DNA of 7,749 nt from assembly GCA_019233165.1 (NCBI GenBank), contig JAFAMS010000127.1:1-7749 (forward strand), written 5' to 3'. The notes below the pieces were generated by a model. It was not told the DNA's origin, did not search any database, and worked only from the letters and a program-made list of their open reading frames with translations. The DNA comes from Vulcanimicrobiota bacterium. GTDB taxonomy: Bacteria > Vulcanimicrobiota > Vulcanimicrobiia > Vulcanimicrobiales > Vulcanimicrobiaceae. This document shows positions 1 to 5,965 of this stretch, in pieces. Position 1 is the first letter of the stretch, and each line of letters starts with the position of its first letter. The translations under genes were made by a program, and so were the position numbers.

Positions 1-311
1 CGCTGGGCTTGCGCCGTCGTCAACCGCTCGTCGACGCGCTCGATTCTGCCCGTCCAGACGCGCGCCAAGTGTTCGACGAAGCGATCGATCTTTTCGGCCG
101 CGGGCCCGCGCTCGCCGCTCAGACGGATCGGATCGCCGACGACGATCGTCTCGACCGCCCGCTCCTGCGCCAGCGCGACGATCGCGCGCACGTCGTCGCG
201 CACCGCGGTCCGTTCGAGCGCGTCGACGGGGAAAGAGAACGTACCGGTCGGATCCGAGACGGCGATCCCGATCCGGCGGTCGCCGACGTCCAGCGCCAAG
301 ACGGTGGTCAC
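1..311 (-). CDS. ruvX: RuvX/YqgF family RNase H-like protein, 3' end outside window
   Basis: Partial gene: about 103 codons are present and the reading frame runs off the window at base 1. The translated start is MTTVLALDVGDRRIGIAVSD, which carries the first acidic residue (Asp8) and the DxGxxRIGxAxSD signature of the YqgF RNase H-like fold. Further on come IVVGDPIRLSGERG, the VG.P...G block of the family, and DERLTTAQA, matching the usual DERLTT/S region. Known members are Holliday-junction resolvase-like proteins, and in E. coli YqgF takes part in 5' processing of pre-16S rRNA. The GTG start (309-311) overlaps the recO stop in a GTGA quartet, so translation is probably coupled to recO. The family is about 135-150 residues long, so roughly a quarter to a third lies beyond the window. 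The family call is secure; the exact role is inferred. Confidence 0.9.
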   Translation of the reverse strand, partial: MTTVLALDVGDRRIGIAVSDPTGTFSFPVDALERTAVRDDVRAIVALAQERAVETIVVGDPIRLSGERGPAAEKIDRFVEHLARVWTGRIERVDERLTTAQAQ

Positions 312-1051
312 GGTGTGTGGGCCAGTTCGTCGAGAAACGCCGAGGAGCGGGCACGCTTGCCGAGATGGTAGGTCACGGTAGCATCAACGGCGCGCGCGAC
401 CGCTGGGTTCGCCGACACGGCGGCGGGAACCGGGCCGCCGCGCGGCGCGGCAAGGGCGCGCAGGTTCTCGATGTCGCCGGCATCGAGCCGGCCCGCGTCG
501 CCGCGAAGGTGGCACTGCGAGCAAAGGAGGCCGCCTGCATCGGGATCGAGCCAGCCCTCCGCGCCGATGGCGTGTCCGCAGCGTACGCATGCGTCCAGCG
601 CGGGCGCGATCCCCAGCGCATCGAGAAGCCGCAGCTCGAAGCGCGGTAAGAGCGCCCTGGCGTCGTCGGCACCGGCAAGCGCCGGGACGACGGCGGCGAG
701 GAGCGCGTAGACCTCCGGCTGGGCGAGATCCGGCTCGCTGAACGCGTCGACGAGTTCGGCGACGACGCTCGCCGCTGCGAAGGTGCTCGGCTCTACGAGC
801 CGCTCCCACTGCGAGTCCACGATCGTCGCGCTCGTGATTACATCGAGCGAGCGGCCGGCGTGCATCGTAAGCTCGGCCTCGGTCAAGAACTCGAGGCGGC
901 CTGCAAAGTGACTCTTCGTCCGTCGCACGCCTTTGGCGACCGCGTCGAGCTTTCCACGCGCGCGCGTGAAGAGCGTGAAGATCCGATCGGCTTCGCCGAG
1001 GTTCCGTCCGCGTAGGACGAACGCATCGGTTTTGTACGCGCGCTCGCTCAG
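308..1051 (-). CDS. recO: DNA repair protein RecO, probable CTG start
   Basis: RecO mediates RecF-pathway recombination, helping RecA load on SSB-coated DNA and annealing strands. The 247-residue product fits the family length. An N-terminal OB-fold begins YKTDAFVLRGRNLGEADRIF (residues 6-25) and continues with the typical 'ARGKLDAVAKGVRR' stretch. A helical C-terminal half holds a four-cysteine zinc site: Cys155, Cys158, Cys177, Cys180 (CVRC...CSQC). No ATG, GTG or TTG lies in frame near the domain start. The nearest upstream is a GTG at 1186, deep inside cdd, which would add 45 residues that do not look like RecO. The next downstream would remove most of the OB-fold. I therefore place the start at CTG 1049-1051, which forms a CTGA overlap with the cdd stop. 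Family call very sure; start moderately sure. In Bacillus era lies between cdd and recO; here it does not. Confidence 0.9.
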   Translation of the reverse strand: MSERAYKTDAFVLRGRNLGEADRIFTLFTRARGKLDAVAKGVRRTKSHFAGRLEFLTEAELTMHAGRSLDVITSATIVDSQWERLVEPSTFAAASVVAELVDAFSEPDLAQPEVYALLAAVVPALAGADDARALLPRFELRLLDALGIAPALDACVRCGHAIGAEGWLDPDAGGLLCSQCHLRGDAGRLDAGDIENLRALAAPRGGPVPAAVSANPAVARAVDATVTYHLGKRARSSAFLDELAHTP

Positions 1052-1446
1052 CCGGCAGGTTCCCGCAGCATCTCGGAACCGAACGGGTCGGGGAGCAACG
1101 CGCCGAGCGTGACGTCCTCGCGCCCCTCGCGGACGACGATCAGCTCCGAGCCGAATTCGGCGAGCGATTGACGGCACGCGCCGCACGGGGCGATCTCGAC
1201 GCCCGGCGGCCCAACCAACCCCAAGGCGACGAACTTACGCGCGCCGCGCGAAACCGCGGCGAAGAGCGCGCTGCGTTCGGCGCACATCGCGAGCGGGTAC
1301 GAGGCGTTTTCAACGTTCGCCCCGGTGACGATCTCACCGTCGTCGGTTGCGAGCGCGGCACCTACTCGAAAGCCGGAGTAGGGAGCGTAGGCGCGGTCGC
1401 GCGCATCGCGCGCCGCAGCGAGCAGCTCAGAGCGAGCTAGGGGCAT
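1048..1446 (-). CDS. cdd: Cytidine deaminase
   Basis: Hydrolytic deamination of cytidine and deoxycytidine to (deoxy)uridine in pyrimidine salvage; cytoplasmic, expected to be a small homotetramer with one zinc per subunit. At 132 residues it has the compact, Bacillus-type length. Visible signatures are the early YAPYSGFRVGAAL (20-32), the substrate-binding TGANVENASYP (Asn44, Glu46), the catalytic CAERSA (Cys55 zinc ligand, Glu57 proton shuttle), and PCGACRQ (Cys88, Cys91 zinc ligands). The ATG at 1446 overlaps the end of the upstream CBS-domain gene by 20 bases, and the stop overlaps the proposed recO start, so it sits inside a tightly packed transcript. All catalytic residues are present, so I expect an active enzyme. 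Confidence 0.97.
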   Translation of the reverse strand: MPLARSELLAAARDARDRAYAPYSGFRVGAALATDDGEIVTGANVENASYPLAMCAERSALFAAVSRGARKFVALGLVGPPGVEIAPCGACRQSLAEFGSELIVVREGREDVTLGALLPDPFGSEMLREPAG

Positions 1447-2746
1447 CGACCGCGAGCGCTCGATCGTCGCGTGCCGCGCGCGCCTTTCCGTTCAGCAGGA
1501 TCCGGATCGTCTGAATCCGCCGGTTTCGCATCCGCTCGACGCGCAAACGGACGCCGTCGTCTCCGGCAATCTCTTCGCCTTCGTGCGGCAGACGCCCGAA
1601 GAGCCCGATCGTGTAGCCGCCGATGGTCTCGAACTCTTCGTAAGGCAAGTGGGTGCCCAGCTCGGCGTTGAGATCCTCGATGTTCAGGCCCGCGTCCACG
1701 AGCGCTTCGTCCTCGTCGATCTTACGGATCGGCTCCTCTTCCCCGATGTCGTGCTCGTCCCGGATCTCGCCCACGATTTCCTCGAGAAGATCTTCCATCG
1801 TCACGAGTCCGGCGGTCCCGCCGTACTCGTCGATGACGATCGCGAGCGAGAACTTCTCCCGCTGCATCTGTCGAAGCAGCTCTGCGACCTTCTTGTTCTC
1901 GGGGACGATCGTCACCGTACGCATCAGCGCGCGCAGGGAGCCGGTCGCGAGCGTCGCGTTGGCGAGCGCGACGAGCAGCTCGCGGTCGTGAACGACGCCC
2001 ACGATATTGTCGATCGTGGTCTCGAAGACCGGGAGCTTCGAGTATCCTTCCGAGATGACCAGGTCGAGCGCGTGGCGCGGATTGTTCTCCACGTTCACGC
2101 AGACCATCTTGGGACGGGGCGTCATCACCTCGCGGACGATCGTATCGCCGAACTCGATCACCGAGTGGATCATCTCGCGCTCTTCTTCTTCGAGCACCTT
2201 CTGCTCGGCGCCGACGTTGACGAGCGTGCGAATATCTTCTTCCGTGACGAACGGGCCTTGCGAGTACGGGTGCACGCCGAACGGACGGACGAGCGCGTTT
2301 GTGATCGCAACGAAGACGCGCTCGACCGGAGTCAAGAACCACGCTACGCGTTCGAGCCAGGGCGCGAGGAGCACCGCCCACCGCTGTGAGTTCGAAACGG
2401 CGACCGTCTTCGGTACGATCTCGCCGAAGAGCAGGATGAGAACGCTCATCGCAAGCGTCGAGACGAGCGCCGGATGCGGCACGCCTTCGCGAATCAGGAT
2501 CGCCGTCGCAAGCGAATCGGCCGCCAGTAAGACGACGGTGTTCCCGATCAGCACCGTCGCGAGCATCCGACTGCGATCGTCGAGGAGCTCCACCGCCGCC
2601 TTGCTGCCGCGGACGCCGCGTTCGGCGAGCTGTCGCACCTTGATCCGCGAAACCGAAATCAGGGCGGCTTCGGATGCTGCGAAGAACGCCGCCGCCCCCA
2701 CGAGGAGGGCGAGCGCGACGAGTTCCCAGAGGATTGTTGCCGGCAT
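1427..2746 (-). CDS. CNNM/DUF21 - CBS pair - CorC_HlyC membrane protein (HlyC/CorC family)
   Basis: The 439-residue protein has the classic CorC/YhdP-type layout. The N-terminal CNNM (DUF21) domain covers about residues 1-155, with several hydrophobic helices and the motifs FFAASEAALIS (21-31) and GEIVPKT (108-114). A CBS pair spans about 205-335 (VREVMTPR at 204-211, GYSKLPVFE, then FSLAIVIDEYGGTAGLVTMEDLLEEIVGEI). A C-terminal CorC_HlyC domain runs from about 345 to 420. Family members are linked to Mg2+/Co2+ transport or resistance at the cytoplasmic membrane; the 'hemolysin' label is historical. ATG start at 2744-2746 without an obvious Shine-Dalgarno sequence. It follows the only real gap in the window, with a candidate promoter, and overlaps cdd downstream. 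In E. coli a short CorC paralogue (YbeX) follows ybeZ-ybeY; here dgkA lies between. Substrate is not predictable from sequence. Confidence 0.93.
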   Translation of the reverse strand: MPATILWELVALALLVGAAAFFAASEAALISVSRIKVRQLAERGVRGSKAAVELLDDRSRMLATVLIGNTVVLLAADSLATAILIREGVPHPALVSTLAMSVLILLFGEIVPKTVAVSNSQRWAVLLAPWLERVAWFLTPVERVFVAITNALVRPFGVHPYSQGPFVTEEDIRTLVNVGAEQKVLEEEEREMIHSVIEFGDTIVREVMTPRPKMVCVNVENNPRHALDLVISEGYSKLPVFETTIDNIVGVVHDRELLVALANATLATGSLRALMRTVTIVPENKKVAELLRQMQREKFSLAIVIDEYGGTAGLVTMEDLLEEIVGEIRDEHDIGEEEPIRKIDEDEALVDAGLNIEDLNAELGTHLPYEEFETIGGYTIGLFGRLPHEGEEIAGDDGVRLRVERMRNRRIQTIRILLNGKARAARDDRALAVDAPSSL

Positions 2747-2766
2747 CGGAGGCTAGTGCGCCGGCG

Positions 2767-2780
2767 TGGCGCTAGCGCCA
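2767..2780. repeat. Perfect 14-bp palindrome upstream of the CBS-domain gene
   Basis: TGGCGCTAGCGCCA equals its own reverse complement. It lies 21 bases upstream of the ATG at 2746 and downstream of the candidate -10, so it would fall in the 5' leader. It has no loop, which suits a dimeric regulator's operator better than a terminator hairpin, and no T-run follows. A chance palindrome in GC-rich DNA is possible, as no second copy was seen in the window. Confidence 0.4.
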
Positions 2781-2816
2781 AACGAGGTGCGCCGTAGAGG
2801 CGGGTCTGTACTCAAG

Positions 2817-2835
2817 CGCCGATAGTATACCACAC
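2817..2835 (-). promoter_or_regulatory. Candidate extended -10 promoter for the corC-like - cdd - recO - ruvX segment
   Basis: On the minus strand the sequence GTGTGGTATACTAT contains TATACT (2829-2824), preceded by TGG, an extended -10 (TGn). The local A+T richness stands out against very GC-rich surroundings. No good -35 hexamer is visible at 17-18 bases spacing. Transcription would start near 2817 and give a leader of about 70 bases before the ATG at 2746. The 105-base gap 2747-2851 holds this site and the palindrome and nothing else I can name. Confidence 0.4.
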
Positions 2836-2851
2836 GCGCCCGTCCGGCCCC

Positions 2852-3205
2852 TTAGCGGCCCAAGGCTGCCGTCAGCAGCACCGCGCCGACGCCGAGCGCG
2901 CCGACCGCACCGACGAGGACGGCGCCCGCCGCCGCGTCTTTCGCAGCGCGCGCCAGCGGATGAATCTCCGGCGACGCCAAGTCGACGAGCGCCTCGACGG
3001 CGGTATTCATCACTTCGAGCGAGAGGACGAGCGCGATCGTAAGCACGAGCACGGCAACGTACGCGAGCGGCAACCGAAGCAGCCCTGCCGCGACGAGCGC
3101 CGCCGCGGCGAGGATCGCTTGAATGCGCAAATTCTTCTGCGTCCGCCAGGCGTGCGCGATCCCGCGCGCGGCGTCGGCAAACACGCGAGCGCTCAATAAG
3201 GCCAC
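2852..3205 (-). CDS. dgkA: DgkA-family integral membrane lipid kinase (diacylglycerol/undecaprenol kinase)
   Basis: A 117-residue membrane protein with three hydrophobic segments (about 30-47, 50-67 and 92-114). The family signature LEVMNTAVEALVDL (63-76) contains the catalytic-site Glu64, Asn67 and Glu71. KNLRIQ (24-29) and a conserved Lys89-Asp90 ahead of the last helix are also typical. Family members phosphorylate diacylglycerol (E. coli) or undecaprenol (Gram-positive DgkA/UdpK) with ATP at the inner face of the membrane. The neighbourhood matches the Bacillus phoH-ybeY-dgkA-cdd cluster, so undecaprenol kinase activity, recycling the cell-wall carrier lipid, is the likelier guess, but sequence alone does not decide it. 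The GTG start at 3203-3205 overlaps the ybeY end by 13 bases. A second GTG further in would lose the amphipathic N-terminal helix. Confidence 0.92.
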   Translation of the reverse strand: MALLSARVFADAARGIAHAWRTQKNLRIQAILAAAALVAAGLLRLPLAYVAVLVLTIALVLSLEVMNTAVEALVDLASPEIHPLARAAKDAAAGAVLVGAVGALGVGAVLLTAALGR

Positions 3206-3618
3206 GGCATCCCGATTGCCGTGGCGAGCCTGCGCTCCTCCTTCTCCATCCGCGTGCGCTCGTCGCGCTCGAGATGATCGTGACCGAGCAGATGGAGGAT
3301 CCCGTGGATCAGCAGCCGCTCGATCTCGCGCTCCAGCGGCGCGTCGTAGTCCGCGGCTTGACGTCGTGCCGTCTCGACGCTGATCGCGATATCGCCGAGC
3401 AGATCGCCTTCGTCGAGCGGGAAGCTCAGCACGTCGGTCGGTTCGTCCTTTCCCCGAAACCGGCGGTTCAGCTCGCGGATCGCCGCGTCGTCGACCAAGC
3501 TGAGCGAAAGCGTTGCATCGGGCCGGCCGACCGCTTCGAGCAACCGCTGCGCGACGACGCGAACGGCGCGCGCCGGCACGCCCGATTTACGAACGCGGTT
3601 GCTGAGTGCGACGGGCAT
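3193..3618 (-). CDS. ybeY: Endoribonuclease YbeY (rRNA maturation factor)
   Basis: Single-strand-specific metallo-endoribonuclease involved in 16S rRNA 3'-end maturation and 70S ribosome quality control. The 141-residue product has the family hallmark HGILHLLGHDH (105-115), which supplies the three zinc-binding histidines His105, His109 and His115 (HxxxHxxxxxH). Upstream are ELNRRFRGKDEPTDVLSFPL (49-68), the strongly conserved N-terminal half motif, and GDIAIS (75-80). The length is normal and nothing is missing. The ATG at 3616-3618 lies inside the 3' end of phoH (32-base overlap), and the stop overlaps dgkA. The pairing with phoH is near-universal in bacteria; the two proteins are thought to act together in RNA metabolism. 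In Bacillus the pgpH (7TM-HD) gene sits between them, but not here. Confidence 0.97.
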   Translation of the reverse strand: MPVALSNRVRKSGVPARAVRVVAQRLLEAVGRPDATLSLSLVDDAAIRELNRRFRGKDEPTDVLSFPLDEGDLLGDIAISVETARRQAADYDAPLEREIERLLIHGILHLLGHDHLERDERTRMEKEERRLATAIGMPWPY

Positions 3619-4462
3619 ACGCGCGAACGATCTCGGAGACGAACGGATGCCTGACGATATCGGTCTCGTCGAGCTCCACCATCTCGATCCCCGCGATCCC
3701 GGCGAAGAGATCGCGCGCTTCGAGGAGACCGCTGCGAACGCCGAAGGGCAGATCGATCTGGGTGATATCGCCGTTCACGACCATCTTCGAACCGTTTCCG
3801 AGGCGCGTCAGGAACATCTTGAGCTGCTCGTGCGTCGCATTCTGCGCTTCGTCGAGGATAACGAACGCATCGGAGAGCGTCCGTCCGCGCATGTACGCGA
3901 GCGGCGCAACTTCGATCGTCCCGCGCTCGAGATGCTTGGCGACGACCCCGTCGTCCAGGAGCTCCCCAAGGGCGTCGTACAGCGGGCGCAGATAGGGATC
4001 GACTTTCTCGCGCAGATCGCCGGGTAGGAAGCCCAGCTTTTCGCCGGCCTCGACCGCCGGGCGCGAGAGCACGAGGCGCGAAACCTCGCGCGCACGCAAC
4101 GCCCGCACCGCCATCGTCACCGCCAAAAACGTCTTTCCGGTCCCCGCCGGGCCGATCCCGAACGTCAACGGCGCGCGTTCGATCGCGCGCACGAACTCGG
4201 CCTGGCCGGCCGTCCTGGGACGGATCTCGCGACCGCGGTGCGTCGCGAAGAGCGTCGCGGGGATCTGGCGCTGGCCGTTCTCCGCCGCTCGCGCGGCGAG
4301 CGCGACATCGTCGGGCGTCAGCGAGCTTCCGGCGCTCGCGGCCGCGCTCATCTGTTCGAGAACCGCGATCGCGCGCGCCACCGAGTTCTTCTCGCCGCTG
4401 ACATGCACGTGATTTCCGTCGAGACGAACGACGACGGGGATCAGCGCTTCGAGGGCGGTCAA
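3587..4462 (-). CDS. phoH: PhoH-like NTPase; annotated from TTG but coding frame extends upstream to 4555
   Basis: PhoH/YbeZ-type P-loop NTPase, a likely partner of YbeY in RNA processing. From TTG 4462 the product is 291 residues. It shows Walker A GPAGTGKT (104-111), SRPAVEAGEKLGFLPGDL (133-150), Walker B VILDEAQN (201-208), the conserved VNGDITQIDLP (229-239), and a C-terminal DIVRHPFVSEIVRAY. The start is a problem. The same frame stays open to a TGA at 4556-4558, and the 31 extra codons include PLRIFGQYDQN, which runs straight into TALEAL to rebuild the normal PhoH N-terminal KH-like region (compare family 'LFGvnDrhL...vyVSG'). That stretch has no ATG, GTG or TTG; CTG 4492 is the only near-cognate. 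A 12-codon GTG frame with a Shine-Dalgarno (4580-4542) leads into it one base out of register, and joining the two would give about 330 residues, the family norm. NTPase call very sure, start unsure. Confidence 0.93.
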   Translation of the reverse strand: MTALEALIPVVVRLDGNHVHVSGEKNSVARAIAVLEQMSAAASAGSSLTPDDVALAARAAENGQRQIPATLFATHRGREIRPRTAGQAEFVRAIERAPLTFGIGPAGTGKTFLAVTMAVRALRAREVSRLVLSRPAVEAGEKLGFLPGDLREKVDPYLRPLYDALGELLDDGVVAKHLERGTIEVAPLAYMRGRTLSDAFVILDEAQNATHEQLKMFLTRLGNGSKMVVNGDITQIDLPFGVRSGLLEARDLFAGIAGIEMVELDETDIVRHPFVSEIVRAYARRTQQPRS

Positions 4463-4541
4463 ATTCTGATCGTATTGACCGAAGATGCGCAGCGGATCGA
4501 CCGAAGCCGCGAGATCGAATCGCTGTTCGCTGCTGATCTGT

Positions 4542-4580
4542 TTAACGGGCGGCCTTCAGGCGGAGAACGTCGCTGCGCAC
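4542..4580 (-). other. Short GTG-initiated frame with Shine-Dalgarno; probable true 5' end of phoH, out of register
   Basis: On the minus strand, AGGAG (4588-4584), overlapping the TAG stop of the upstream gene, is followed after three bases by GTG (4580-4578). This opens a 12-codon frame, MRSDVLRLKAAR, ending in TAA (4544-4542). Skipping one base at CGT-T-AAA would continue in the phoH frame as KQISSEQRFD and then the PhoH N-terminal domain. The possibilities are a one-base sequencing or assembly insertion, a real frameshift mutation, a programmed +1 shift, or a leader peptide. The 3-base spacing from AGGAG is short but usable. I consider a single-base error or mutation the simplest reading. 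The stretch between 4587 and 4462 holds nothing else. Confidence 0.45.
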
Positions 4581-4583
4581 ACT

Positions 4584-4588
4584 CTCCT
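4584..4588 (-). promoter_or_regulatory. Shine-Dalgarno overlapping the upstream stop codon
   Basis: AGGAG on the minus strand begins within the TAG stop (4589-4587) of the small proline-rich gene. It is one of the few clear ribosome-binding sites in the window and lies just ahead of two possible GTG codons (4582 and 4580). Its presence argues that phoH translation is meant to begin here, roughly 120 bases upstream of the TTG at 4462. Confidence 0.5.
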
Positions 4589-4937
4589 AAACGCCGGGCG
4601 CGTCCCAGAGGTTCGGTCCTCGGAGCGCGAGCGGTTTGCCGAAAATCTCCCCGGCGAGGATCGCGCGGACGAGCCCGTCCGGTCCCTCGAAGATCGGAAC
4701 GAGCAGGCTGTGGTGCTCCGGCGGTGGAGGCGGCGTAGGGGCCGGCTGCGCGGCAACCGGCTTGGGCGGCGGGCTCGGCGGCGCGACCTGGACGGAGACG
4801 GTCTGGGCGGGGGCCGCAACGGGCCTGTAGGCGACGCGCGTGGCCCGCAGGAGCCGCGATCCCTGGCGCCGTCGCTCGGCCGCCGCGGCGGCCGCACCGG
4901 CGACGCCCTCGATCAGGGAGACGAGGAGATCGCTCAC
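4587..4937 (-). CDS. Uncharacterised 116-residue proline-rich protein behind floA
   Basis: I do not recognise this protein. The GTG start (4937-4935) forms a GTGA overlap with the floA stop, which supports a real, coupled gene. Three parts are visible. The N-terminal segment (1-38) has a hydrophobic/alanine-rich helix ([17 protein letters not shown]) followed by basic residues [15 protein letters not shown] low-complexity linker (41-73) is dominated by Pro, Ala and Val. A non-repetitive C-terminal segment (74-116) contains [20 protein letters not shown] and IFGKPLALR. The C-terminal part looks constrained and resembles, from memory, a short 'AI..sEILGpP.alR'-type tail seen in small unannotated proteins of Gram-positive bacteria; this is unverified. 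No signal peptide with a clear cleavage site. In Bacillus, small genes of unknown function (yqfB, yqfC) occupy this same slot between floA and phoH. A role with the FloA/NfeD membrane module is inference from position only. Confidence 0.75.
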   Translation of the reverse strand: MSDLLVSLIEGVAGAAAAAAERRRQGSRLLRATRVAYRPVAAPAQTVSVQVAPPSPPPKPVAAQPAPTPPPPPEHHSLLVPIFEGPDGLVRAILAGEIFGKPLALRGPNLWDAPGV

Positions 4938-5965
4938 GCCGGCGGCGGAGGCGAACCGGGACCGGCCGGAGGCTGCGGACGTCCGCCTTGGTCGGGAGCG
5001 ACCGTCCCCGAAATCGCACCGCGCATCTCCGTATCGGCCTTGATGTTGTTCATCCGGTAGTAGTCCATGACGCCCAGGTTCCCGCTGCGGAATGCTTCGG
5101 CGACGGCGGCCGGGACCGAGGCTTCGGCCTCGACGACTTTCGCGCGCATGCGCTGCGTCTCGGCCTTCTGTTCTTGCTCGGCGGCAAGCGCCGCATATTG
5201 CCGCTCGGCGGCTTTCGCTTGCGCGATCCGGCGATCGGCCTCCGCTTGCGACATCTGCAGCTCGGCGCCGATGTTCTTGCCGACGTCGACGTCCGCGATG
5301 TCGATCGAGACGATCTCGAACGCGGTTCCGGCGTCGAGCCCCTTCGAAAGCACCGTTTTCGAGATACGGTCCGGATACTCGAGGACTTCCTTGTGATCGA
5401 TCGCGGCGCCGACCGCCGAGACGACGCCCTCGCCGACCCGCGCGATGATCGTCGGTTCGCCCGCACCGCCGACATAGCGGTCGAGGTTGCTGCGCACGGT
5501 GATCCGCGCTTTGACGTTGAGCTGAATACCGTTCTGCGCGACCCCTTGGAAGACCGGCGTCTCGATCACCTTGGGGTTCACCGAGGTTTGGAGCGCTTCG
5601 AGGACGTTGCGGCCGGCGAGATCTATCGCCGCGGCGCGTTGCCACTCGAGCGGGATCTGCGCGCGCTGTGCGGCGATCATCGCAAGCGTTACGTTGTCGC
5701 CGTTTCCGCCGGCGAGCAGGTGCGACTGCAGTTGATCGACGGTGAGCGAAAGCCCGGCTTTGCGCGCTCGCACGAGATTCGTGACGATGACGCCGGGCGG
5801 GATCCCGATCAACCGCATCCTGATCAGCGAGAGCATCGAGAGCGGGACGCCGGCTGCGATCGTGCGGATCCAGAGCCCGAGCGGAAAGTAGTACAAGAAG
5901 ATCATCAGGCCGATGATGACCGCGAGCGCGACTAGGCCGAAGGCGCAATCGAAACCGATGCTCAT
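4934..5965 (-). CDS. floA: Flotillin-like protein FloA (SPFH/YqfA type)
   Basis: Membrane scaffold of bacterial functional membrane microdomains. The 343-residue product matches B. subtilis FloA (about 331). The N-terminal hairpin-type hydrophobic region (8-48) is followed by [13 protein letters not shown]. The SPFH core comes next, with [13 protein letters not shown] (126-138), [20 protein letters not shown] and [13 protein letters not shown] coiled-coil, EA-rich stretch follows (about 236-290), then the family's typical ending [20 protein letters not shown] (295-314). Beyond this is an extra 29-residue tail ending in a proline-rich run (330-343). The ATG (5965-5963) overlaps the nfeD stop as ATGA, and the stop overlaps the next gene as GTGA. 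The NfeD-flotillin pairing is a conserved operon, consistent with NfeD acting on or with the microdomain scaffold. Call secure; the proline-rich tail is the only oddity. Confidence 0.96.
   Translation of the reverse strand: MSIGFDCAFGLVALAVIIGLMIFLYYFPLGLWIRTIAAGVPLSMLSLIRMRLIGIPPGVIVTNLVRARKAGLSLTVDQLQSHLLAGGNGDNVTLAMIAAQRAQIPLEWQRAAAIDLAGRNVLEALQTSVNPKVIETPVFQGVAQNGIQLNVKARITVRSNLDRYVGGAGEPTIIARVGEGVVSAVGAAIDHKEVLEYPDRISKTVLSKGLDAGTAFEIVSIDIADVDVGKNIGAELQMSQAEADRRIAQAKAAERQYAALAAEQEQKAETQRMRAKVVEAEASVPAAVAEAFRSGNLGVMDYYRMNNIKADTEMRGAISGTVAPDQGGRPQPPAGPGSPPPPA

Noticed and set aside
9..371. Plus-strand frame of 120 codons at the window start
   Set aside because: It covers ruvX and the recO end in antisense, and the minus-strand frame carries clear RuvX motifs.
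1052..1186. recO starting at GTG 1186
   Set aside because: The added 45 residues are Arg-rich, match the shifted frame of cdd and would force a 139-base overlap, while RecO homology begins right after 1051.
1583..2389. 268-codon plus-strand frame antisense to the CBS-domain gene
   Set aside because: Low-information Arg/Asp/Val/His composition; a mirror of codon bias in the real gene.
2852..2880. Terminator after dgkA
   Set aside because: The region is GC-rich but there is no clear stem followed by a T-run on the minus strand, so I cannot support termination here.
4556..4582. In-frame TGA above phoH as a selenocysteine codon (GTG 4582 ... TGA ... phoH)
   Set aside because: No stem-loop of SECIS type is evident after the TGA, PhoH has no redox chemistry, and the SD-to-GTG spacing of one base is too short. 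A frameshift explains the region better.
4988..5935. 315-codon plus-strand frame antisense to floA
   Set aside because: Same mirror effect; no start context and no recognisable domain.
4938..5948. Minus-strand open frame continuing upstream of the small proline-rich gene through floA, giving a product of about 450 residues
   Set aside because: The upstream part is an Arg/Ser-rich shadow of floA in another frame. Only the segment from GTG 4937 onward is free of floA and looks like protein.
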